The notes below the pieces were generated by a model, which saw only the letters and a list, made by a program, of their open reading frames with translations, was not told the DNA's origin and did no database searches. 64,000 bases of DNA, from positions 600,680-664,679 of the forward strand of contig KL647328.1 of the NCBI GenBank assembly GCA_000727475.1, written 5' to 3'. The stretch is from Sarcocystis neurona (lineage: Eukaryota > Apicomplexa > Conoidasida > Eucoccidiorida > Sarcocystidae). The translations under genes were made by a program, and so were the position numbers. Shown here piece after piece: positions 21,128 through 33,100 of the stretch; within the stretch, counting starts at the first letter, position 1; each line of letters begins with the position of its first letter.

Positions 21128-24100
21128 CTGCATGACCAAGCAGCCGCACACTGCCACGTAAACGTGTTTGACGCGGTTCAATCGCGTGTAGATATATATA
21201 CATATATACACACGTATACATGTATATATACATACGTATACACATATGACCACGAATTCACATATATATACATATATATACATGCGTCTATCTATAGCCA
21301 CACATCGCAACAGAAGACTCCCTGGGAAGTACAAACAAGTACACATACACACAGGATGACTACACACACACACATACTACACACACATTGTCGTGTATAC
21401 TCCTCTATATACACATATCGAACAATACGTCTAATATGAAGCTACACATACATATATGTATATGTGAATACATGGCCGCAGGAAATGAACCCCCATGGGG
21501 ATGTAGCTGGGAACATATTTATCTTTCTGAAGATTACAGCGGTACGCTGAGAAAAACAGCACGTGCGTGGCGTATATGCAGACGTGCGGGCGGCAGCAGT
21601 CTACGAGAGTCCTCTGCACTCGAAAGAGAACGACGGACGGCCACGACATTCCTGTCTTCGCGGACAAAGGAGACCAAAACAAGAAATATTCACATTCTCA
21701 CTACCCACGGCCCACCGGCTTTCTCTTTTCCTCTTTCGCAAGCAATCGAGCGAGAGCCAGGCCAGGAGACGCTACACACCTTTTACACATACACGCGTCC
21801 ATACACAAACAGGCAAACATGTCAGTCCATCTACACAGCGTGATCTCCCCCTCGTAGATATGTATCTTCCTACCTACTTGGACGTATACATCTACCTACA
21901 TATATACATATATGTATATATATGCAGATAGAGAGAAAGAGAGAGACAGACCTATGCACCTACACACGAATATATACGTGCATATATATAATACATGCGG
22001 ATAATCAGCCTTCCTTCTCTGTGTCCGCACTACTACACACACACGTATCTTCGTATACACGGGTGGTCGTAAGCGTGTATATATACATATATACGTACGC
22101 ACAAGCATCCTTATACGAGGACTTTAATATACAGTTATGACAGGACGATCCACATGCGGTAGTCGCCCAGAGAAGACCTGGTTCATCTTAGCACATGCAC
22201 CATCACTCGTGTATGTACCTCAACGCAGTCTACACGGAACCAGCATGAATGTACATACATACACACAACGTTACATATTTTAGTATATACGTGAGTGGAA
22301 AGAAAATATATGTACATACAAGTGTGTGACGTCTGGGTGCATACATCTACATGATTGCATCCGTAATTCTACGTACACGTATATACACCTAGGTGTGTGC
22401 GTATATATATATATATATATATATATCTGAAGATTAGACACGCGTACCCACGAAAAAGAACTGATTTTGCATGCACGTGTAGAGACATAGATGTACATAT
22501 TCCCTGTCACCATCGGTTTACCTCTTGAGGACTCGGCAGACCATGCGGTAGTACGGGGCAGTTTCAACGTGGCGATGGGGAGTGCTGCGTCCTGCTGCTG
22601 CTGCTGCATCGTCCCCGGCGTTGGGCTGCTGCATCTGCTGCAGCAGCAAACGGGTGGAACGAGCAGCATCTGTTGCTGCCGCAGCAAGCGGGTCTGCCTG
22701 CGACAGCAGCTGCAGCTCGGCTGCGCCCAACAGACCCACCGGCGTACTGGAGTGGCCTGCTGCTGCTGAAGCCTCGGCAGTGCCGGCTTCAGCTGCTGCT
22801 GCATCTGCTGGCGTTACACTGCCCCCTGCAGCAGCCGCTGCCGCCGGTGACAAAGACGACGCAGCAGCTGCTGCTGCAGCACCCACGCCAGAAGCACACG
22901 CACTCCTCTGCTGCTGCTGCGTCACAGGGGAGTGCTGCTGTTGCTGTCCGCTCCCAAGGGACTGTGGAGTGCACGCGCCGCCAGGAGCAGGAGGAGGAAA
23001 TGACGCAGCAGCAGCATCCGCAGCGACCCCGGCATCAGATTCTTGCTGCTGCAGCAGGCCGCAGGGTGGCGACCCAGCAGGAGGCGTCACGTTCGCGCTG
23101 CTGCTGAGTTCTCCCGCCGACAACGCAGAGCCCCTGCGCTGCTTCTGCTGTTGCTGCAGCAGCAGCAGCTGCTTCGCCGGCAGCGGCTGCTTGCTGCCGC
23201 TCATCGGGCGCAGCAGCTCCGCGTAGTTGCTGCTCACATTTGGTGAGCACGGGTCAGCCGCAATAGAGAAGGTGTACAGAGATTCATGCTGCTGCATGCC
23301 ACCTTCCTGATACAGTTCGCCCTGCACTGCTGCTGTTCCGCTGCTGCCGCCGCCGCCGGCACTGCCGCTGCTGCTGCCCCCCGGCCCCGCTGCTGCTGCA
23401 GCAGGCAAACAGGACAGCAGGGACCCCGTGTAGCCCCCCGACGCGGCAGCTGCAGCAGCGCCACCACCCCCCCCGAAGCCCCCCGCGGTACCCGGCGTAG
23501 CAGCAGACCAAGAAGCACCAGCTGCAGAGACAATGCCTGGATGATACGTAAGAGACTGGACGACCAGCTCTTCGACGCGGCCCAACTCGTAAGGTATCGA
23601 CCGCGGCACCGCCATGCTGCTTAGCCAGCTCCGGGCTTCCCCGCCCTCCACCTGTTCCTGCAGCAGGAGAAGCACCACCACCGCATGCGTCATGAGGCAG
23701 CAACACCAGAGACAAGAGTAGGTCTCTGCGGAATAGAAAGTCGAAATCCACGTCTAACAGGGGAGGCACACCCCCACCACCATGACAAAACACCAGACCT
23801 TCCCTTTCCACAACTCGTGAATGCGAGTCGGACGCCATTGTACATCCTCGCAGATGCACAACACGGTGTACGTACACCTCCTGCGTAAGGCACACAGACA
23901 CTCGGTGCGATGTCTGTACACCTGGCACGGTGTACATACACTTGAGGGTGCGGTGTACGTCCACCCCACTGCGGTACGCGCAGAGACTGGAGTGTTGCAC
24001 TCCAGTCTCTTGTACCGCGTTCATTTTCACCGTCACACAGCAGCTGGATGCACAGATATTCCAAAAGACAGTTATGTGGAAGGGAACACATATACGGAAC

Positions 24101-27100
24101 AAAACACTAGCATACCCACAAGCGCATCCGTATATAAACCGACGACTTTCACCCCTCCCTCCCCCTGCATGCATTTTTCTCTCCCCTTCTGATACGCGTC
24201 GACACATGTATCGACACGTACGCTTCCACATTTTCATACTTGCGAGTGTTCAGACGGAGAAGAAACACAGAAAACCGAGTTTCCTGCACTTGGGCGCGGT
24301 GATGTTCATACCTGTGTGTCTCCTGAAATTTCAACAGGGGTACAAAGAATGAAGCCACTTCCCTCTATACGCGCATCTTTTATGCAGAGGCCGGCATATA
24401 TAAACAAACACATATTCACATATACACATATATATATATACGCATGTTTCATCTATAGACCGACATATACTAATATATATATATATATGCGTATGTGACG
24501 GCATGTACAAAGATTGTAAGACAGAGGACAAGAAACGGTGTCTCTCGCCTCTTTCTCGGCGTGAAGCCGTCTGTGCAGCAGAACTCCAAACGCACTTTCA
24601 TTTCGGGTGTTGCTGCTGCTGCTGTTGCTGCTGCCACCGAAGTTCCTGGTGCTGCTGTCGTTGCCACTGCTGGTGCTAGTGCTGTTGTCCTTGTTGCGGC
24701 TGTTATGTGGACTGCTAGGGTGGCTGCTTACCTGCTGCATGCTGCACATCATTTGCTCATGGCCCCTGCGGAAGTAGAAGACGTGTGTCCCGACTTCTGG
24801 CAAGTGGGCGCGCTGCTCTTCGTGAGCCAGCAGCGCGAGAAAGGACCGCCTGGAACACAGCAACAGCGCCAGCACCAGCGCCAGCCAACAACAGCTTGCA
24901 GACATACGTCAGTACATCCGTGGCCAGTCAATTTATAGAAGCATGCGCCCACACATATGTAAATAAATACACACAAGTAGACACAGGGAAATGATGGTCA
25001 CCGACGCTGCCAGCGGATACAACCACCGGGTCTACCGAGAAGCCCGTGCCGCTGCAGCTGCAGCACGGACGCAGGAACGTCCAAAGCAGCGACGCAGCAG
25101 CTGCTGCTGTCGCTTCGACAAGCTGACAAACACACACACAATGAAACAGCAGCTGCTGCAGCAGGCAATGCAGCAGCAGGCACTGCAGCAGCAGGCACAG
25201 CAGCCGCACGAGCGCGTCGACCCAGCAGCGCCAACTGCAGCAGCTACACGATGGTGGCAGCAGCAGCGACACCTACAGCAGCAGCTGCTGCAGCAACTAC
25301 ACCAAGAGGAGCAGCAGCAGAGGCACGTTACCCAGTAGCGCAACAGCTGTCACACCGCGGTAAGGAAGGAACTACGCATGCAGCAGAGGAGCAAACTCAG
25401 CAGCAGGCATCCTGACCCACAGACCCCGCGCGCGTCTGCTCTCCAGCAGCGCTGCTGCCAGGTCAGCACCAGCAACACCCGCAGCACCAGCAACGCGCGC
25501 AGCAGCAGCAACACTCGCAGCGACAGCAGCAGCGCGCCCAGCTAAGGCAGTGCTGCCTGACAGGTCAGGTGAGCGTCTGGTCGCCCGCATCACGCATGCA
25601 GCAGTCGCCACACAGAAAAGGCAAGGCTCCTCCGGAAGGGATTTAGAGAACATGTGCGACTGTCTGCAGGACGCACCGGTCAACAACTGTCTGTGCGTCA
25701 GTGATCTTCAGTCTGTCGAGCCCGTAGGTTTTCCAGGTATTGGCATATAAACCCCACAAGGACAGCACGTCGCATCTGTTTCTGGCTCCCGTCCACGACA
25801 GCTGCTTATCTTCCATTGCAGCAGCAGCCGCTGCGCCGCCTCCTTCTCCAGCCGCAGCCGCAGCCGCTGCCGCCGCAGCCGCCGCAGCCGCCGCAGCTGC
25901 AGCAGTGACTGCCGCTGCAGCGACGCTGCTGGGCATCATCGGAGTCCCCCCCGCACTGCATAGCAACATCAGCGCGGCCTTCTCCCCCATGCTGCCAACT
26001 GCAGCTCCTTCTCCTTTTGCTGTTGCTGCCGCTGCATTTCCTCCTGCGCCTCCTGCTGCTGCACCGCCTGTGTGCCAGCCGAACGACGCCGCACTGCTGA
26101 CGGCAGCCGCGCCTGCCGCCGCCGCTGCCGCTGCCGCCTCCAAATTTTGAGACTGCCGCTGCTGCTGTGCCTGCAGCGCCTGCCGCTGTTCCTCCTGCTC
26201 CTGCTGCTGCTGCCGCAGCTGCTGCTGCTCTTCCAAACGCGCCAGCCACAGCAGCTCGACTGCTGCTGCCGGGTCCCACCCAAGCGCTTCACACAGCGAC
26301 ACCACCCGGCGCAACGGCGACGTCCTCTCTGCAGCTGCAGCCGCCACCAGCTGTCTTCCCACGCCCTCTGCGCCGCTGCCTTTCCTCTCTCCTCCGCTGC
26401 TCTCTTTGTTTCCATCCCTACTATTGCTGCTGCTTACCGAAACAGCAGTGCAGCTATTGTTCGTCCGTCGCCTCCCCTCTGCGCCGCTCGCGCTGCTACT
26501 GGCGCTGCTGCTCTGCTCGACGCTGCTGCTGTCTTTCGCTGTCGGCGCCCGCGCCACACCACCGGCTGCTGTTGCTACTGGGGCCGCTGCTTCCGCCTCC
26601 TCCTCTGTTAGTTTTCCTCCTAATCCTCCTGCAGCACGTGCTGGGCACTCCGCACCGTTGTCTGCAGGACGTTCTGGTCGCGGGTGCTGCTGCTCCTGAG
26701 GCACCAATTCCTCCTCCCTCCCACCTGCAGCTGGTGCTTCTGCTGCAGCGACCGTGGTCCCTCCGGCACTTCCTCGCCTGTCGCGCCTGCCGCTGCTTCC
26801 TGCTGAAACACCTCCTTCCTCCTGGCCACCCTCCACGCCTTCGGTCTGCTGTTGCTGCGGCTGCGCCTGCTGCTGCGGCTGCTGCCCGGCCTGCTGCCGC
26901 TGCTGCTGCTGCTGCAGTGCAGCCGCTTCGTTCTTTGGGGACGCTGTTGGTACTGCGCAACTGCTGCTGTCGGCTGTCTTCCTGTTGCGAGCAGCAGCAA
27001 GCCCGGGTGAAGGCAGCTGCTGCAGCAACGGTCCCGCAAGTGCGTGCAGCTCGGCTCGCCACTGCGTGTGCTGCTGCTGCCCCCACTGCGGTGTGTGTAC

Positions 27101-30100
27101 ACTCGCCTGCTGAAGTAGCCGTTGCTCAATTTCCAACAGCCAGTAGGTAACGACGACCTGCCCCACACGAACAAACAGCAGAGGTGCCGCAGCAATGCCA
27201 CACCGGGAGAGGCAAGAAGCTGCAGTGAAGCAGCAGCAACGGCAGCAGCAGCTCCGGAATGGTAGCAGCACAGCAGCAGGAAGCACGCGGCTATCCCTGC
27301 TGTCCACGCCGGAACTGCAGCAGCACCGCATCCGGAACAACAGCCCAGACAGGTCGATCTGCTTCTCCGCAGCAGCCACGAGCAGCCCCCGACCAGCAAT
27401 ACCGCAGGGCGCATGCACGGCAACATCACGGAAACTATCTTACAAGACACCTACGTACGCGCACACGCCTGTATATAAAGGCATACTACACACGTACACA
27501 TATGTGTACAGACACATGTATGCGTGTATATACACATACATATATATATATATACTTCTGTCCACGTATGCATACATGTGTATCGGCATACACGTGAAAT
27601 ACATGTATATGCGGACAAATACCTATACTGAGCTGTACATATATATATATGTATATATATGAGGTCGACTGACCAAGCTGATGCGTCGCTCCATCCAGCA
27701 GGCAGCGTCCTCTAGTGTGTGCCTGGAGAAGTGCTCTTCCTGCGTTTCTGTCTTCAGCTGCTGCTGCTGTTGCTTGACGTGCGAGAGTGATACGCAGCCG
27801 ACGCTGTCGCCGATGTTGCTGCTGCTTCGGTGGCTGCTGCTGGTGCTGCAGCCCGGCTCGTCCTTGATTCTTCGCGTCTCCTGTTGCTGCTGCTCTTGAT
27901 GCGGCGAAGCACAAGTTGCTGCAGCAGCAGCGTCGGCGGCAGCGTCGCTGCTGTCCTCCATGGCACTGGCGTGCCGAGCCAGCGCTGCAAGACTGCTATG
28001 CAGAAGCACCTGCGGCCATATTCGCTGCTTCTTCCTGCGCTGTGCGAGTTGCTGCTGCACCAGCTGCCGCATCCGCTGCTGACGCTGCAGCGCCTGCTGC
28101 TGCTGTTGCTGCTTCTCTGCGTTTTCTTTAGCTTCCTTCTCTTCGTCCTCCTGCTGTTGCTGTTGCTGCTGGTCGGCAGAGCCGCCTTCCCCGCCGCCTG
28201 CTGCTGCTGCTGCAGAGGCCCCCTCGTCGCGCGGACACCTGCTGCTGTTGGTGGCACTGCTACTGCCGCTGCTGCTTCTGCCGCTGCTGCTGTTTCTGTT
28301 GCTGTTCTGCTCCTGTTCCTGGGCATCCAGGGCCTCTGCCGCCTCCTGCTGCAGCTGCTGCTGCAGTCGCATCAGGTGCTGCTGCTTCTGGAAGCTGCTG
28401 CTGAAACCCCACAGCGACCCAAGAAGGGGCAGCAGCAGCAGCTCCTCGAGCAGCAAAAGCTGCCGACACGCGTGCCACACCGATGCGGCGAGACGAGACG
28501 GCGGCACATACGTCGGCATCAGGCGCGGGGATCCCGCAGCCAAATGCAAAAACTGAGCAGCACCACAGCATCCGTTAACATCAGCAGCGCCATGACGCAG
28601 CGAGCAGCAACACAGACGGGCGCGCGCCGCCACACAGACGAAGCCGCAGCCGCGCCGCACCGGCAGCAGCCAAGCGGACGCAGCTGCCGAAAAGCAGCAA
28701 CAGCATCTCCCATCAAGCAACAAACTCAGTCCACAGCACTTCCTCTTCAACACACAGGCGCGGCATCCCCAGGGTCGCGTCGTGTCCTCTTCTCGTATAC
28801 CGCGTGCCAGCAACCGTACACAAAGACGAGAAAGACGAAGCAGAGAAGACGAGAGCAAAAAGAGGAGAAACGCGGAAGCAACAAACTACGCAAAAGAAAA
28901 AGACAAAGACGTCGCACCAGCAGCAGCAACAGGAGCTCCCCAGACTGTCCGTGCTGGCGCGGGCAGGTGGATGGAAAAGGCAGCCAGCCACGTGTTTTTG
29001 TTGATGTTCCTCGTGAACAGCGAACCGCGCAGCAAGCCGCAGACCCACCAGAAAAGAACAAAAAGCAGACGCAGCACCACACCCACAAATTTCTCTCACG
29101 TGCTGCGCGAACCTCTCTACACACCGGGTGTACGTACACTTGAAACTCTCTCTACGCCACTTCCCTCTCCCCCTTCTGGAAAGAAGAACGCGTCGTGTGC
29201 AAGTCTCTCTCTCATTACGTAGGCCCCTCGACATATATTGGACACATGATTATATCAGAAAAGATACGCCGCCTCCTCTGTGTCTTCTTTAGAGCCACCG
29301 AGACAGAGACAGCGGAATACAGGGAGACAGAGCGTCAGATAGAGGGCAAAGATAGACTCACGGACACATACACACATTTATAGATATATGTATGTGTGTG
29401 TGTGTCTCTACATATCCAATATATTTATATTTCAGATGCGTGCTGCCCACCTATACACACACATTTATGTTTGCTGTGTGTCTGGCTTTACACTTCACTG
29501 ACGCACATACATGCATGTCTGTATGTACGAAGGCACAGCTTTCCCTCTTTATCTCATGACTGAAAAATATGAAGAGATCCACTGACGAAGTACTTCTGCA
29601 CGTCCCTGATACACGCAGGCTCTTTTCCTCTACCTCCCCACACTTATTAACACTTCGCATGCACAAAATATTAATAACACGCGAATATACGTAACTCCCT
29701 CTCCTATCAAAGCAGGACGGCATGCACTTCTCTACTTTGGGGTACCTCCATAAGATATATATATACAGGGAGATATACATATATATATATGAGTATATAG
29801 TGCTGTAACTGATGCATATATACACATATACACATATATGCATAGATATATACAAAGGCATATTCTGGTGGATACAGTGACAGATACACTTACATACGTG
29901 AATGCGTGTCTACATTTTCCCACTCAAGCGGAGTCCCGCCAGACAAGGACGAACGCAGAGAAAGAGAAGAAAACAGCCGGTTTATATGCAGAGGAACACG
30001 GAGACAGGAAGGAGGGAGGCGGGGACAGGCAGAGGAAAAGCGATCGAAGAACAGTGACGAGTCAGCGGTTTACGGTGCGTCGGGCCGTCCCGCAGGCTTC

Positions 30101-33100
30101 CGTCTTCTCGGCAGCGAACAGCAGAGAACTGCTTCTTTTGCCAGAGCGGAAGAAAGCACGAAAAGGCGGCACCACCCGGGCCTGTCTTTCCCTTGGCGTG
30201 TGCGCATGCGTGTGGGTGTGTGTGCGAGAGAGAGAGCTCGAAGAAACAATTTTGCTTCTCGCATGCAAAAGGGAGGTGAGGGGGAGGTGCTTGTGGAGAG
30301 CAGGGATGACGCAGGAAGAGCAGCAGCAGCAGACACGTATTTACCTGCTGGGCAATTCTTCGTATTCTCTCCTTGAGCGTCCTCTCCCGCAACAGGTGGG
30401 GAGAGAGAGCCTGCTGAAGCCGCTGCAGCGGCTGACCCGGCGGCACAGCAAAGAAGCTGCAACAGCGCGCCGCCTCTTCTAGGTAATGTAGGAAGTGTGA
30501 GATGGAAGGAAAGGCCACTGGTCTCCTGTAAAACTGCGGATTTTTTCTTCTCCTCTTGTTCCTGCTGCTGTCTGCTGCTGCTGCACCCGCCCCTGCTGCC
30601 CCCGCAGCCCCCCGCCCGGCAGCTGCCGCGGCTCCCCCTGGCTCACCAGGGCCTGCAGCCGCGTTGTTGGCAGCAGCAAGACTGCCCTTGCCCCAGGCTC
30701 CCCCGCCGGTACCCTCTTCCCCAGCCACCCCTCCCCCACGTCGAGAGTGGTGCTGCTGCTGTCGCCCCAGCAGCTTCTCCTCTTCTCTGCCGCCGCCAGT
30801 TCCGCTTCCGCCGCCTCCGACGCCTTCGCAGCTGTTTCGCAGCCGCTGCTGCTGCTGCCCTTCTTTCATTATCGCGATTCTCCGGCTGCTGCGTCGCTCC
30901 ACCGGGTTGCTACTGCTGCTGCCCTGCTGGTGGGGATGAGGGCCAAGCATGCCAGCAGCAGTCGGAGCCGGCGGCACGACGTCAGTATTGCTGCCGCTGC
31001 TGATCGGCAGCGAGTTCACTCGCACTTGCTGCACCTGCCCGTCCTGCTTCACTGCTGCAGCAATTTCTGCTACTACGCCTGCTCCCGTCGCTCCTCCTGC
31101 AACTGCCGCTGCTGTTGGGGCTGCTCCTGCGGGCGCTCCCACTGCTGCAGCACTTGTAACGCAAGACTGAGCGGCGCTACCGCTGCTGCTGCTTCGGGCT
31201 TGCAGCTGTTCTTCTTCTGCTCCGCCTTCAGCTGCGTCTCCGGCTGCAGCGTCTGACCGACGTCTTTTGCTGCTGCGATGCGTCTGCAGTCTGCGCGGCT
31301 CTTCTCCTCCTCCTCCTCTGCTGCTGCACGCATTCGCCTCTCCACCAGGAGTAGCCACCATAGACCCAAGCGTCGCAGCCGCACCGCCAGCACCTTGTTG
31401 CTGCTGGTGCTGCTTCTGCTCCTGCAACATGCTGCTGCTGCCGCCTGCCGCTGCTGCGTGCGACTCTCCGTTTCCCCATCCCTTCCCGTTCTCCACGACC
31501 CCCCCCACCAATCCCCGCTGCTGTTGAGGCAACGCGACCTCCTGCTGCTGCTGCTTCTTCGGCTGGTGCCACAGCAGTTGCTGCGGCTGCTGCTCTTCGT
31601 GCTGCTGTCGCTGCTGCTGAAATTTCACCCACTGCAGCAACGCCTGCAGTGCGCACAGCTGCTGTCCTTCCGTAAACGCCTCGACGAACACTCGTGGGAC
31701 CCCGGCTCGGGTGCACGCGATGAAATATCTGTTCAAGTAGCGGTCCTCTCCCAGCAGTTCTCCTCTTAACGGGAACCGCTGCGCCAGCAGTTCCAGCTCC
31801 CAGTTGCTCACTCGGCCCGTAGGCTTCTTTGCACTTGCTGCTGCAGCAGGCGCTGCCCCTGCCCCCACCTGCTGCCCTGCGGCTCCTCCTCCTCCGGCTC
31901 CACCTTTCACACCTGGGGCCCCTGCTCCGCGGCTGTCAGCAATTCCCGTCGTCCCAAGAGCCGCAGCGACGCAACCGTCACCGCCTGCCTGGCTCCCGCT
32001 GCAGTCTGTCATCGCCGTGCTGCTGTTGCTGCCTTCCGCTCCCGTTGTGACTCCTCCGCCGCGCGCTCGTCCCCCTCCTGCTGTTGTTGCTGCGTCCTCT
32101 TCGATCCCAGAGACGCCGTCTCCCACAGGCTTCGGCTCGTCGTGTTGCTGCTGCAGATCCTGCTGTTGAAGCTCTTGCTGCTGCGTCCCTCCCGCGGCTG
32201 CTGCTGTGCCTCGACCTCCTGCTACCCGTCTGCCTCTGCCCCGCTGCGGTCCTGCTGCTTCTTCAGCGGCTCCTCCTCCTCCTGCAGCGCGCCGTGCTGA
32301 GCGGCTGCTGCTCCGCCCGCCTGCTGCCGCTCCTGCGCCGCCGCTACTGCTGCTCGCAGACGGTTGCTGCTGTCCGTTCAACAGCCCGCTGTCTTCACCT
32401 GCGGCCGCCGCGTTGCTGCTTCCGTCTCCCTCTGCCGCAGCAGCACTGTGGTGTGCTGTGGCTCCTGCTGCGCGTGAGAGAGACGACTCTCGAGAAGCTT
32501 CCTCGTCTGCCCCACCGACTGCTGCTGCAGGAACACCTCGCTCGTCCTCTGCTGCTGCTGCCGCTGCATCTGCTGCGCACGCAGAACCAGCAGCAGAGCC
32601 AGCCGCCCCAGCAGCAGGGCTGCCACAACCTCCAGCAGCAACAGCCGGTGAAGCTGCGTCGTTTCTTCCACTCCCAGCATATGGCGCAGCGTCGGTAGTA
32701 CGACCGCCCCCTCCTTTGGCCAGTACCGTCGACGAAAGCAAATCCTGCAGGAGAAGCAACAGCAGCAAGAAGCAGCGCACCAGCAGCGGTTCTTCCTCTG
32801 TACCTTCCACACATGCAGCGCACCAAACAAAAACGGCAGCAAACTCCTCAGTCGCGACGGACCTGCGTGGCACCCGCATAAATTGCTGCATGCGTCTTCT
32901 TGACACTTCTGCCTTCCACACGCGCAGTGAGACTATCACCTCACAAAGGAGAACGCAAGGGAAGAGGCAGCAGCGCCTTCAAAACCTGCCCGAAAAAAAA
33001 GATCCCCTCCTGCGCACAGCAGCGTCCTCCTCAAAACCGTCGCCCTCCTCGCTGCAATCGTCTGTCTTTCTGCCCTTCCCTCTTCTGGCTTGCCCTCTCT

